Shown: positions 44,910 through 54,185 of the stretch, in pieces
How positions within the stretch are numbered: the first letter of the stretch is position 1
How the letters are laid out: each line of letters opens with the position of its first letter
Origin: Ignavibacteria bacterium
GTDB taxonomy: Bacteria; Bacteroidota; Ignavibacteria; Ignavibacteriales; Melioribacteraceae
NCBI GenBank assembly: GCA_009773205.1
Contig: WPAE01000024.1
Span: forward strand, 1 to 64,000
Reading direction: 5' to 3'
DNA length: 64,000 bases
Position numbers and translations under genes: made by a program
Notes under the pieces: model-generated
Database searches by the model: none
Told to the model about the DNA's origin: nothing
What the model saw: only the letters and a program-made list of their open reading frames with translations

Positions 44910-45154
44910 TTTTATGTCCTCATAGTTAAGTCAAAAACAATTCCTACGTAAAATAGAACTACTAATAGTTAAAACCAAAGAGAATACTTTCATAAGATGG
45001 GCAAATCTGAATTGCTTAGAATTGTTATACTATCTATTTTTCATGTGTCAATTTTAAGACTTGGATGGAAAACGAGCCATAAAAGAAAAAGGGATTTCTT
45101 TTGATTGGTTCTCCAAGTTAGAACGTAAAATAAAATCTAAGTCTAGAGGTAATT

Positions 45155-46310
45155 ATGGCAAGTAAAGATTTTAATCCCTACGAAATGGCACAAGCCCAAT
45201 TCGACAAAGTAGCAGACATTCTTAATCTCGATCAAGCATCAAGAGAAATCCTTCGTAACCCTAACTGTTGATACAGTACGCGCTTTAGCAATGTGGATGA
45301 CATGGAAATGCGCAGTTGTTAACATTCCGCTTGGCGGTGGAAAGGGCGGTGTAATTTGCGATCCCCATCATCTTAGTATGAAAGAGCAAGAGCAAATTTG
45401 CCGCGGCTATGCACGCCAAATGGCAAAAAATATTGGCCCATTGATTGACGTTCCGGCACCAGATGTTATGACTAATGCTCAGCACATGCTTTGGATTCTT
45501 GATGAATTTGAAGCAATTCATGGTGCAAAATACCCTGGCGTTATTACAGGAAAACCGGTAGGTATGGGCGGTTCTTTAGGAAGAACAGAAGCAACTGGTT
45601 ACGGTGTAATTTACACAGTTAGAGAAGCATTAAAAGATATGGGCATTAATCCAAAAGACACCACAGCTTCAGTTCAAGGTTTTGGAAATGTTGCTCAATA
45701 CGCTATTCAGCTTTATCAACAGCTTGGCGGAAAAGTAATTTGCGTTTCAAGCTGGGATCAACAAGACCAATGTTCATATTCGTTTAGAAAAATCTCCGGT
45801 GTTAGTTTGGATGAACTTTGGAAAATTACCGATAAATTTGGCGGAATTGATAAAGCGAAAGCAATAGAACTTGGCTACGAAGTTTTAGCCGGAGAAGCTT
45901 GGATAGAACAAGATGTAGATATTTTAATTCCTTCGGCTATAGAAAACCAAGTACGAGGTGATAATGCTGTTAAGATTAGCAAACAAGTAAAAATTATTGC
46001 AGAAGGCGCTAACGGTCCTACTACGCCAGAAGCTGATAAAATTATTCAAGAAAAAGGAATATTTATGATTCCAGATTTCTTGGCAAATGCAGGCGGTGTA
46101 ACTTGTAGTTACTTTGAACAAGTACAGTGCAACATGAATTACTACTGGGAAAAAGATGAAGTGTTAAGCAAATTAGATACAAAGATGACTTCGGCTTTTC
46201 ATTCAGTTAGCGATTTGGCTAAAAAGAGAAATATGTATATGCGCGATGCGGCTTATGTTATTTCGATTAATAGAGTTGCTCAAGCTTGCAAAGACCGAGG
46301 TTGGGTGTAA
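45155..46310 (+). pseudogene. Glutamate dehydrogenase gene with internal frame-breaking deletion
   Basis: From the ATG at 45155 the frame reads NPYEMAQAQFDK...REILRNP, the classical N-terminus of Glu/Leu/Phe/Val dehydrogenases, then stops at 45269. The rest of the protein continues in another frame from about 45264 (TVDTVRALAMWMTWKCAVVNIPLGGGKGGV...) to 46310. Compared with the family, about 40-45 codons are missing at the junction, including the region with the substrate-binding Lys of the K-G-G-I-R-x-H-P motif. The catalytic-Lys motif GGGKGG and the NAD(P)-binding domain (SVQGFGNVAQYA) are intact. The remaining open frame (45291-46310, 339 residues) could not make a normal enzyme. Either a real deletion, perhaps between short repeats, or an assembly fault. 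Confidence 0.85.
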
Positions 46311-46341
46311 TTTTATAGGTACAAGGTACAAGCTATAAGGT

Positions 46342-46380
46342 AAAAGCCGGTAATTGGTTTTCAATTCCGGCTTTTTTTTG
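46342..46380 (+). terminator. Intrinsic terminator after the glutamate dehydrogenase gene
   Basis: AAAAGCCGG (46342-46350) pairs with CCGGCTTTT (46367-46375); AATTG/CAATT extends the stem inward. A run of eight T follows. A textbook terminator 31 bases after the stop. Confidence 0.92.
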
Positions 46381-46433
46381 TGGAATTTAAACACGATTTT
46401 ACACCGAGTAAAATTGATTGGAGTTAATAGCCG

Positions 46434-49400
46434 ATGTCGAATCAAAATAAACCCATTGATACTTTAGTTATAGAATTAAATGAACGCGCTAAAGAGTTGA
46501 ACTGTCTCTATACTATTGAAGATAGTTTGAACCGCTCGGATATTTCTATGCGGCAGGCGTTTGATACTGTTATCAACGCTATTCCGCCCGGAATGCAATA
46601 TCCAAATGCTTGCAGAGTAAAATTAGCTTACGGAGAAATAATTTATCAAACTTCCGATTTCAAAGAAACTCAGTGGGTAATAAAGTCCGATATTGTTGTA
46701 CAAGATAAAATAGTAGGCTCGTTAGCTGTATATTACATTAGCGAACTTCCACAATCTGATTATGGTCCTTTTCTTAAATCGGAAAAGAAACTTCTTGAAA
46801 CAATAACAGATCGTCTCGGGCACTTCATTCTTCATCAGAAATTAAAAATTGTATTTCAAGAGCTTCGTTCGGTTAGAGAACAAGTAGATGGTAAAAATAA
46901 AGGTGAGTGGAGAATTGTACTTGATATGATTCGTAAAACCGATCCTAATTTATTTACAAGCCTGCACCGTAAAATGCTGCATCTACTTTGCTGGAAAGGT
47001 GTTGAAGAAGCCGAAATGCTGATGAGGCAATACAGTCTTTCGCGTCAAGGCGGTGTTGAAGAAGAGCATTACGATGATAACAAACCTCTAAAAATCAGAA
47101 AGATTACAAATTACGATCAGTACGTTGATACCATTCTAAATCTTGCCGGTGAAAATTTAACCGATGATGTAATACTTCAAAAAATTCAAAAGTGGATTCA
47201 AGAAGATAAATCGAGCGCACTAATTAAAGTTGTAGATAATCAAGACACATCGCTCACAGAAATTGCAGATGCTATAAGAAAATTTTATCACATGGCACCC
47301 GAAAAATTTGAACTCGCACCTTCAACTATAAAGGGTTTACGGGTTTCGCTGCTTAGAAGATTTTTTACAGAGCAGCTTGAGTACATCAGTGTTGCTAAAG
47401 AATATGTTAAGCTTACAGATTTTCATAAACTTATAGATAAAATGATTTTCCCGCCGGGAAGCCACGGGAAACTTGGCGGAAAAAGTGCAGGCTTATTTTT
47501 AGCCTATCATATTCTTAAACGTGAGAGTAACAAAAACGAATTGTTTAATGGAATTAAAACTCCTAAAACTTGGTACATTACATCCGATGGAGTGCTTTCA
47601 TTTATTCAGTATAATAATTTGGAAGAAGTTTTAGAGCAAAAGTATAAAGAGATTGATGAAGTGCGTATTGAGTATCCTCATTTAGTTCAGTTGTTTAAGA
47701 ATTCTGAATTTCCGCCCGATATGATAAAAGGTTTGGCTGTTGCGCTGGATGATTTGGGCGATAAGCCAATAGTTGTACGCAGCTCTTCGTTGCTCGAAGA
47801 CCAAATTGGTGCAGTATTTTCCGGTAAATACAAGAGTTTATTTTTAGCAAACCAAGGTACTAAACAGCAAAAACTATGGGCTTTAATGGATGCTATTGCA
47901 GAAGTTTATGCATCAACTTTTTCTCCAGACCCAATTGAATACAGAGCAGAAAGAGGTTTGCTCGATTTCCACGAGGAAATGGGAATTATGATTCAAGAAG
48001 TTGTTGGAACAAAAACAGGCAAATATTTTTTCCCCGCTTTTGCAGGTGTTGCCTTTAGCAGCAACGAGTTCAGATGGTCGCCTAGAATTAAGCGCGAAGA
48101 CGGGTTGCTAAGATTAGTACCGGGCTTAGGCACGCGCGCTGTGGATCGGCTTGGTGATGATTACCCTGTTTTGCTTTCTCCAGGACAGCCAAATTTGCGA
48201 GTTAATGTTTCTCCAGCCGAAATTAGGCGATACTCTCCAAAACGGTTAGATGTTATCAACTTAGAAACAAACGAGTTTGATTCAATCACTATTTCTAAAC
48301 TTGTAGAAGAATGCGGCGATAAATATCCTGATTTTACAAACGTTTTTTCTTATTTAGATGGCAATATGTTACGCCAGCCGGGGCTTTTTGATATTGATGA
48401 CCCAAGCAAAGAGTTTGTTGTAACCTTTGAAGGGTTAGTAACTAAAACAAGTTTCTTAAAATTAATGAGCGATATAACCCGCACTGTTGAAGAGAAAATT
48501 AAACAGCCCGTTGATATTGAATTTGCTTACGATGGAAAAGATCTGTACTTGCTGCAATGCCGTCCGCAAAGTTACACTGGCGAAGCAACGCCGGATTCTA
48601 TGCCTACAGATATTATGGAAGAGAATATTGTTTTTACGGCAAACAAATTTATCTCAAACGGTAAAGTGCCAGATGTAGCTTATATTGTTTATGTAGATCC
48701 AGTAAAGTACAGCGAAATTGAAGGCAGAGAAACACTTTTAGAAATTGGACGCGCTGTTGGCAGGCTCAACAAAGTTCTTCCTAAAAGAAAATTTATTTTG
48801 ATGGGTCCCGGAAGATGGGGAAGCCGCGGCGATATTAAATTAGGAGTTAATGTAACTTACTCAGATATCAACAATACTTCCATGTTGATTGAGATAGCGC
48901 GCAAGAAAGGAAATTATGTACCAGATCTTTCTTTCGGTACACATTTTTTTCAAGACTTGGTTGAAGCTAATATTAGATATTTACCGCTTTATCCCGATGC
49001 AGAAGGAATTATTTTTAATGAAAACTTTTTGCTAAGTGCCGAGAATGTTCTTGCTGAATTTCTCCCGGAATATTCTGAATTAGATTCTGTAATTAGAGTA
49101 ATAGATGTAGCTAAAGCAACAAGCGGCTCAATTCTTAAGGTATTGATTAATGCTGATATAGAAAGTGCAATTGGAATGTTTGCACAGCCTTCTTTAGAGA
49201 TTGCTGAAGAAAAAGAATACAAAGTACAACTGCATGAATATAACCCTAACGATCATTGGCGCTGGAGATTGAAAATGGCTGAAAGAATTGCATCCGAAAT
49301 TGATTCGCAGCGATTTGGCGTGAAAGGTGTTTACGTATTTGGCAGTACAAAGAATGCAACCGCAAACCCGGATTCAGATATTGATTTGATTGTTCATATT

Positions 49401-49616
49401 GATCAAACAGCTTGCGATGTTGATAAGCTGCGCCATTGGTTTGAAGGATGGAGTTTGGCTCTTAGCGAAGTCAACTATCTTAGAACAGGACGCAAAACAA
49501 ATTCTTTGCTCGATGTTCAGTTTGTTACAGATAATGATATAGCAAGCAAAACTGGTTACGGACAGAAGATAAATGCCGCCACAGATGCTGCACGCTCCCT
49601 TAAGCTAAAAAGATAA
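46434..49616 (+). CDS. GAF-like / pyruvate-phosphate-dikinase ATP-grasp / nucleotidyltransferase fusion
   Basis: 1060 residues. Residues ~5-140 form a GAF-like sensor domain (ERAKELNCLYTIEDSLNRS...VGSLAVYYI). About 140-330 is helical. About 345-730 is the ATP-grasp domain of PEP synthase/pyruvate phosphate dikinase type (KLGGKSAGLFLAY, PIVVRSSSLLEDQ, FPAFAGVAFSSNEF, DIEFAYDGKDLYLLQCRPQ). The phosphohistidine swivelling domain and the PEP-binding barrel are absent. A C-terminal minimal nucleotidyltransferase has GSTKNATANPDSDIDL near 969, i.e. G-S-x(n)-D-x-D. The domains suggest a sensor/regulatory phosphotransfer or nucleotidylation role, but no substrate can be named. It follows the GDH terminator and stands alone before the his leader. 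Confidence 0.75.
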   Translation: MSNQNKPIDTLVIELNERAKELNCLYTIEDSLNRSDISMRQAFDTVINAIPPGMQYPNACRVKLAYGEIIYQTSDFKETQWVIKSDIVVQDKIVGSLAVYYISELPQSDYGPFLKSEKKLLETITDRLGHFILHQKLKIVFQELRSVREQVDGKNKGEWRIVLDMIRKTDPNLFTSLHRKMLHLLCWKGVEEAEMLMRQYSLSRQGGVEEEHYDDNKPLKIRKITNYDQYVDTILNLAGENLTDDVILQKIQKWIQEDKSSALIKVVDNQDTSLTEIADAIRKFYHMAPEKFELAPSTIKGLRVSLLRRFFTEQLEYISVAKEYVKLTDFHKLIDKMIFPPGSHGKLGGKSAGLFLAYHILKRESNKNELFNGIKTPKTWYITSDGVLSFIQYNNLEEVLEQKYKEIDEVRIEYPHLVQLFKNSEFPPDMIKGLAVALDDLGDKPIVVRSSSLLEDQIGAVFSGKYKSLFLANQGTKQQKLWALMDAIAEVYASTFSPDPIEYRAERGLLDFHEEMGIMIQEVVGTKTGKYFFPAFAGVAFSSNEFRWSPRIKREDGLLRLVPGLGTRAVDRLGDDYPVLLSPGQPNLRVNVSPAEIRRYSPKRLDVINLETNEFDSITISKLVEECGDKYPDFTNVFSYLDGNMLRQPGLFDIDDPSKEFVVTFEGLVTKTSFLKLMSDITRTVEEKIKQPVDIEFAYDGKDLYLLQCRPQSYTGEATPDSMPTDIMEENIVFTANKFISNGKVPDVAYIVYVDPVKYSEIEGRETLLEIGRAVGRLNKVLPKRKFILMGPGRWGSRGDIKLGVNVTYSDINNTSMLIEIARKKGNYVPDLSFGTHFFQDLVEANIRYLPLYPDAEGIIFNENFLLSAENVLAEFLPEYSELDSVIRVIDVAKATSGSILKVLINADIESAIGMFAQPSLEIAEEKEYKVQLHEYNPNDHWRWRLKMAERIASEIDSQRFGVKGVYVFGSTKNATANPDSDIDLIVHIDQTACDVDKLRHWFEGWSLALSEVNYLRTGRKTNSLLDVQFVTDNDIASKTGYGQKINAATDAARSLKLKR

Positions 49617-49633
49617 TTTAGTGAGGTACGCTC

Positions 49634-49663
49634 TTGCATCTAAAAAATAGTTTGCTACATTTG
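49634..49663 (+). promoter_or_regulatory. Putative Bacteroidota-type promoter of the his operon
   Basis: TTG at 49634-49636 and TACATTTG at 49656-49663, matching TAnnTTTG, are separated by 19 bases, the spacing of Bacteroidota promoters. Transcription would start near 49670, 15 bases before the leader peptide ATG. Confidence 0.6.
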
Positions 49664-49684
49664 CAACAGAAATTTGAGAAAGTA

Positions 49685-49753
49685 ATGAACAAAAGAATTG
49701 TTGCGCATCATTCACATCATCTTAACCCTATTAGAGGCGCCGGCATTCTTTAA
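49685..49753 (+). CDS. hisL: Histidine-rich leader peptide of the his operon attenuator
   Basis: A 22-residue open frame with four His in five codons (HHSHH at residues 8-12). The sequence GAGAAAG lies just before its ATG. Upstream arms AAGAAT (49693-49698) and GCGC (49703-49706) can pair with GCGC (49737-49740) and ATTCTT (49745-49750), looping out exactly the His codons. A terminator follows at 49778-49803. When His-tRNA is scarce, a ribosome stalled on the His codons would free GCCGG (49739-49743) to pair with CCGGC (49782-49786), disrupting the terminator. This fits classical attenuation. Too short to be listed by most gene finders. Confidence 0.9.
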   Translation: MNKRIVAHHSHHLNPIRGAGIL

Positions 49754-49777
49754 ATAAAATTGAAGATAAATTAGATT

Positions 49778-49803
49778 AACCCCGGCTCGTTTCGGGGTTT
49801 TTT
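49778..49803 (+). terminator. Attenuator terminator of the his operon
   Basis: Stem AACCCCG (49778-49784) with CGGGGTT (49793-49799), loop GCTCGTTT, then a six-T run (49798-49803). It lies 24 bases after the leader peptide stop and 18 before hisG, and its 5' arm overlaps the proposed antiterminator partner CCGGC. Confidence 0.92.
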
Positions 49804-49821
49804 GTTTTAAAGGAGTTAAAA

Positions 49822-50691
49822 ATGCTGAATGGGAATTTGAGATTAGCTGTACAGAAAAAGGGAAGATTAACGGAAAAATCGTTGCAGCTTTTGCGCAGCA
49901 GCGGATTGGGTATTGAAGAATATTCAGAACGCTTAGTTATATCGGCAAGAAATTATGAGCTTGATTTGCTCTTTCTCCGCGATGATGATATACCAGAATA
50001 TGTTCAAGACGGAGTAGCCGATATTGGAATTGTAGGTGAAGATATAATCTTTGAAAAACGAGCAGATGTTAAAATCATCCGCAAATTAGGCTACGGCAAA
50101 TGCAAATTGGCTTTAGCTCTTCCGGAAACAAAGCAGCTTAACAATCTCGAAGAACTAGACGGGCAGAGAATTGCTACTTCGTTTCCTCACATATTGCAAG
50201 ATTTTTTAGACAAGAATAAAATTAAAGCTAAGATTGTGGAAATAAGCGGCTCCGTAGAAATTGCGCCTACACTTGGTGTTGCAGATTACATTTGCGATTT
50301 AGTTTCAACAGGCAACACTCTAAAGCTGAATAAACTCAAAAAATCTTTTGATGTTTTTGAATCTCAAGCGGCTTTAATTGTAAATAAAGACTTGGAGCAA
50401 AACCAAGCCAAGTACGATATCCTTCAAAATTTCTTGTTCCGTATTGATTCTGCACTACGGGCGAAATCATCAAAGTATTTAATGATGAATGCACCTAAAG
50501 AATCTCTCGATTCGATAAAATCAATTCTGCCATCTTTGAAAAGCCCAACTGTTGTTCCACTTGCAGATCCAAACATGATTGCCGTACATGCAGTTATTCC
50601 GGCCGAAGAATTTTGGAATATTTTTAATCAACTTAAAGAAGCCGGCGCTACCGGAGTTTTATTATTACCAATTGAGAATATGATATTATGA
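49822..50691 (+). CDS. hisG: ATP phosphoribosyltransferase, long form
   Basis: 289 residues, the length of the hexameric long form with a C-terminal regulatory (ACT-like) domain, so no HisZ is needed. It condenses ATP with PRPP, the first and feedback-regulated step of histidine synthesis. Motifs: DIGIVGEDII, ISGSVEIAPTLGVADYICDLVSTGNTL (PRPP-binding region). AAGGAG precedes the ATG. Overlaps hisD by 4 bases. Confidence 0.97.
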   Translation: MLNGNLRLAVQKKGRLTEKSLQLLRSSGLGIEEYSERLVISARNYELDLLFLRDDDIPEYVQDGVADIGIVGEDIIFEKRADVKIIRKLGYGKCKLALALPETKQLNNLEELDGQRIATSFPHILQDFLDKNKIKAKIVEISGSVEIAPTLGVADYICDLVSTGNTLKLNKLKKSFDVFESQAALIVNKDLEQNQAKYDILQNFLFRIDSALRAKSSKYLMMNAPKESLDSIKSILPSLKSPTVVPLADPNMIAVHAVIPAEEFWNIFNQLKEAGATGVLLLPIENMIL

Positions 50692-51971
50692 AAACATACT
50701 CAGCAAAAAATTTATCGGATAAAAAAATACAGCAATTGTTTACAAGACCGGCTGGAGATGATGAGCAGATAACAGAAAGCGTTCGAGGCATTCTAAAGGC
50801 TATTAAAAAAGATGGAGATAAAGCTGCAATAAACTTTGCAAAGAAATTTGATGGACTTACTAACAATGAATTGCTGATAAGTGATAGTAAGTTAAAGGCT
50901 GTGGCAAAACAAATAAATCCAGAATTGCAAAAAGCGATTGATATTGCGGCTAAAAATATAGAGCTATTTCATTTGCTGCAAAAGCCTAAGAACTATTCTG
51001 TAGAAACTATGCCTGGTGTAAAATGTGAAAGAAAATATTTGCCTATTGAAAATGTTGGGCTATATATACCTGGAGGAAGCGCTGTTTTATTTTCTACAAT
51101 GCTAATGCTTGGCATTCCTGCTAAACTTGCAGGCTGCAGAAGAGTAGTTGTTTGCTCACCGCTTAAAGAAGAATTACAACCAGAATTAGCATACGCTGCA
51201 AAACTTATTGGAGTTGATGAGTTTTATAATATCGGCGGCGCGCATGCAATTGGAATGATGGCTTACGGAACTAAATTGGCTGCTAAAGTAGATAAAATAT
51301 TTGGACCGGGAAACCAGTATGTAACCGCTGCTAAAACTTTTGTAAGCACGGACCCAAAAGGATGTTTGATTGATATGCCCGCTGGACCAAGCGAAGCATT
51401 AATTATTGCAGACGAAAAAGCAAATACCTCGTTTGTAGCTGCCGATCTGCTTTCTCAAGCTGAACATGGAATTGATTCGCAAGTGATTTTACTTACTACA
51501 AGTGAAACATTTGCTTATGAACTTGTTGAGGAAGTTACAGTCCAATTGGAAAAACTGACAAGAAGCAAAATTGCTAAGGAATGTTTGAAAAATTCATTCA
51601 TATTAATTGTTGATTCTATAGAAGAAGCAATAGCACTTTCTAACTATTACGCGCCGGAACATTTAATTATTAATGCTGAAAAAGCTGAAAAGTATTTGAG
51701 GAAGATTAAAAATGCCGGTTCTGTTTTTGTTGGAGCTTTTTCAACAGAAAGCGCCGGAGATTACGCAAGTGGAACAAATCACTCACTTCCAACTTACGGA
51801 TACGCGAAAGCAACTGGCGGAGTCAGTGTAGAATCGTTTATGAAAACTGTAACATTTCAAAAGTTGACAAAGAAAGGCTTGCGAAATATTGCTGAGACAG
51901 TTATTAAAATGGCAGAGGCTGAAAAACTTGATGCGCACGCAAACGCTGTAAAAGTGAGGTTGAAATTATGA
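50688..51971 (+). CDS. hisD: Histidinol dehydrogenase
   Basis: 427 residues. It oxidises histidinol to histidine with two NAD+, zinc-dependent. GLYIPGGSAVLFSTMLMLGIPAKLAG, KIFGPGNQYVTAAK, DMPAGPSEALIIAD and SQAEHGIDSQV (Zn and catalytic His region) are all present. Overlaps hisC by 4 bases. Confidence 0.98.
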   Translation: MKTYSAKNLSDKKIQQLFTRPAGDDEQITESVRGILKAIKKDGDKAAINFAKKFDGLTNNELLISDSKLKAVAKQINPELQKAIDIAAKNIELFHLLQKPKNYSVETMPGVKCERKYLPIENVGLYIPGGSAVLFSTMLMLGIPAKLAGCRRVVVCSPLKEELQPELAYAAKLIGVDEFYNIGGAHAIGMMAYGTKLAAKVDKIFGPGNQYVTAAKTFVSTDPKGCLIDMPAGPSEALIIADEKANTSFVAADLLSQAEHGIDSQVILLTTSETFAYELVEEVTVQLEKLTRSKIAKECLKNSFILIVDSIEEAIALSNYYAPEHLIINAEKAEKYLRKIKNAGSVFVGAFSTESAGDYASGTNHSLPTYGYAKATGGVSVESFMKTVTFQKLTKKGLRNIAETVIKMAEAEKLDAHANAVKVRLKL

Positions 51972-53017
51972 ATGTAGAAAATCTTGTTAGAAAAAATATC
52001 CTAAATCTGAAACCATACACATCTGCAAGAGAATCGCACTTAGATGGAATATTGCTTGATGCAAATGAAAATTCTATAGGAAGTGTTGTTGCTCATGATT
52101 GGCTTGAACTTAACCGCTATCCGGATCCAAATCAACGCGCGTTAAGAAAAGCAGTTTCCGATTTGATCTCGGTTCCGCAAGAAAATTTATTCTTTGGTGT
52201 TGGCTCTGATGAAATAATAGAACTCTTTGTGAAAATATTTTGCAATCCGCGCGAAGATGAAGTTATTATTTGCGAACCAACTTATGGCATGTATAAAGTA
52301 TGCTGCGATACAAATGATGTTGCAGCAAAAAATGTTCCGCTCGATTCAAACTTCGATATTGATCTGGATGCAGTAAAGAATGCCGTTACAGAAAAAACTA
52401 AATTAATCTTTCTCTGCTCGCCTAATAATCCAAGCGCAAATATGCTTAGTAAAGAAAAAATTTTTGAACTTGCTAAATCGAAAGAAGTAATGATTGTTGT
52501 TGATGAAGCATATATAGATTTTGCGAAGCACAGCGGGTTAGCTAAAGAAGCTGTCCAAACTCCTAACTTTGCCGTAATACGAACTTTTTCTAAAGCGTGG
52601 GGAATGGCTGCTGTACGCTGCGGCTATAGTGTTGCATCCGAATTTGTAACAAAACTACTTTTCAAAGTAAAAGCGCCTTATAACATCAATAAACTCACTT
52701 CAGATATCATTCTAAGAGCAATATCTAATAAAGAGAAGTATTTGAAATTAGTAGATGAGATTTTGAATGAGAGAAATAGGATTGCTGCTGCATTGGAAGA
52801 AATAAAAAGAGTTAAGAAAGTGTTACCTTCGGATGCAAATTTTATTTCCTTTGCTGTAGATAAACCACAAACTGTATTCTCTTATCTTGAAAGCAAAGGA
52901 ATTATTATCCGTGATAGAAGCAATCAATTTAATTTTAACGGTTATTTGCGGGTCTCAGTAGGAACAATAGAAGAGAACAATAAATTTATAGAAGAGTTAA
53001 AGAACATTTTATTATGA
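51968..53017 (+). CDS. hisC: Histidinol-phosphate aminotransferase
   Basis: 349 residues, PLP-dependent class I aminotransferase. NRYPDPNQRALR, SPNNPSANML and the PLP-binding Lys in RTFSKAWGMAAVRCGY are visible. It converts imidazole-acetol phosphate to histidinol phosphate. Overlaps hisB by 4 bases. Confidence 0.97.
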   Translation: MNVENLVRKNILNLKPYTSARESHLDGILLDANENSIGSVVAHDWLELNRYPDPNQRALRKAVSDLISVPQENLFFGVGSDEIIELFVKIFCNPREDEVIICEPTYGMYKVCCDTNDVAAKNVPLDSNFDIDLDAVKNAVTEKTKLIFLCSPNNPSANMLSKEKIFELAKSKEVMIVVDEAYIDFAKHSGLAKEAVQTPNFAVIRTFSKAWGMAAVRCGYSVASEFVTKLLFKVKAPYNINKLTSDIILRAISNKEKYLKLVDEILNERNRIAAALEEIKRVKKVLPSDANFISFAVDKPQTVFSYLESKGIIIRDRSNQFNFNGYLRVSVGTIEENNKFIEELKNILL

Positions 53018-53601
53018 AGAAAAGAAAAGCAGAGCATAGTAGAAAAACAAAAGAAACAGACATCAAAATTAAAGTTAATCTTGAGGGCTGCGGCAAACCC
53101 AAGATTAAAACTGGAATTGGATTCTTCGATCACATGTTAGAACAGCTTGCAAAACACTCCAATATGAATTTAACGATTACTGTAAAAGGAGATTTGCGCA
53201 TAGATGAACATCACACAGTTGAAGATGTTGGAATTGCATTGGGCGAAGCAATTAGTTTAGCGCTTGGAGATAGAAACGGAATTGAGCGTTACGGGTTTAT
53301 GCTGCCAATGGATGATGCTCTTGCTCATTGCGCAATTGATTTAGGCGGCAGATCATATCTCGCTTTCAACTGCAAATGGAAAAGAGAGATGATCGGAGAA
53401 TTTCCAACAGAATTATTTAAAGAATTTTTTAGAGGATTATCAGCCGGTTTGCGAGCAAATATTCACTTAAAAGCAACAGGAGAGAACGATCATCACAAGG
53501 CAGAAGCAATATTTAAGGCTTTAGCACGTTCGCTGAATATGGCTCTTAAATATGATTCAAGAAACAAAGGCAGTTTACCTACTACAAAAGGATTGTTATG
53601 A
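53014..53601 (+). CDS. hisB: Imidazoleglycerol-phosphate dehydratase (monofunctional)
   Basis: 195 residues: only the dehydratase domain. Metal-binding FFDHMLEQLAKHS, DEHHTVEDVGIALG and NDHHKAEAIFKALA are present. Unlike enterobacterial HisB it lacks the N-terminal histidinol-phosphatase domain, so a separate phosphatase must be encoded outside this operon. Overlaps hisH by 4 bases. Confidence 0.98.
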   Translation: MKKRKAEHSRKTKETDIKIKVNLEGCGKPKIKTGIGFFDHMLEQLAKHSNMNLTITVKGDLRIDEHHTVEDVGIALGEAISLALGDRNGIERYGFMLPMDDALAHCAIDLGGRSYLAFNCKWKREMIGEFPTELFKEFFRGLSAGLRANIHLKATGENDHHKAEAIFKALARSLNMALKYDSRNKGSLPTTKGLL

Positions 53602-54185
53602 TAGCAGTTATTGATTACGGCGCGGGAAATGTTCAATCTATTCTCAATGCACTTGACGATTTAAAAGTTGAGTACAAAGTAACAAACAACGAAACAGTTA
53701 TTTGCAATTCCGCTAAAATTATTTTCCCCGGAGTTGGGGAAGCTTCTTTTGCAATGAGAAAACTTCATCTAAATAATTTAGTTACAATGCTTCGTGTTAC
53801 TAAAAAACCTTTGTTAGGAATTTGTTTAGGCATGCAGCTTCTTTCACAAAAATCGGAAGAGGGAAATGCTTGCTGTCTTGGTGTTGTTCCTGCTGCTTGC
53901 GTAAAGTTCGATGAATCGAAAGTAAAAGTGCCGCAAATAGGATGGAACGCAGTTAAAATAGAAATGAACAGCGTCTTATTTGAGGGAATTGAAGCCAATA
54001 CACATTTTTACTTTGCTAATTCTTTCTATATGCCGGTTTGTGATTTTACAATTGCAAGCGCTCAATACGATGTTCCATTTACTGCTGCTTTACAAAAAAA
54101 CAATTATTACGGTGTTCAGTTTCATCCGGAAAAATCCGGTGAAGCGGGCATCAAACTTTTACAAAACTTTATAGAAAAATGTTAG
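53598..54185 (+). CDS. hisH: Imidazole glycerol phosphate synthase, glutamine amidotransferase subunit
   Basis: 195 residues. Class I amidotransferase with nucleophile Cys76 in GICLGMQLL, and His176/Glu178 in QFHPEKSGEAG. It supplies ammonia to HisF through a channel. Overlaps hisA by 7 bases. Confidence 0.97.
   Translation: MIAVIDYGAGNVQSILNALDDLKVEYKVTNNETVICNSAKIIFPGVGEASFAMRKLHLNNLVTMLRVTKKPLLGICLGMQLLSQKSEEGNACCLGVVPAACVKFDESKVKVPQIGWNAVKIEMNSVLFEGIEANTHFYFANSFYMPVCDFTIASAQYDVPFTAALQKNNYYGVQFHPEKSGEAGIKLLQNFIEKC

Noticed and set aside
49778-49803. Terminator belonging to the upstream 1060-residue protein gene
   Set aside because: It lies 160 bases after that stop, beyond a promoter-like motif and the His-rich leader peptide, so an attenuator fits better.
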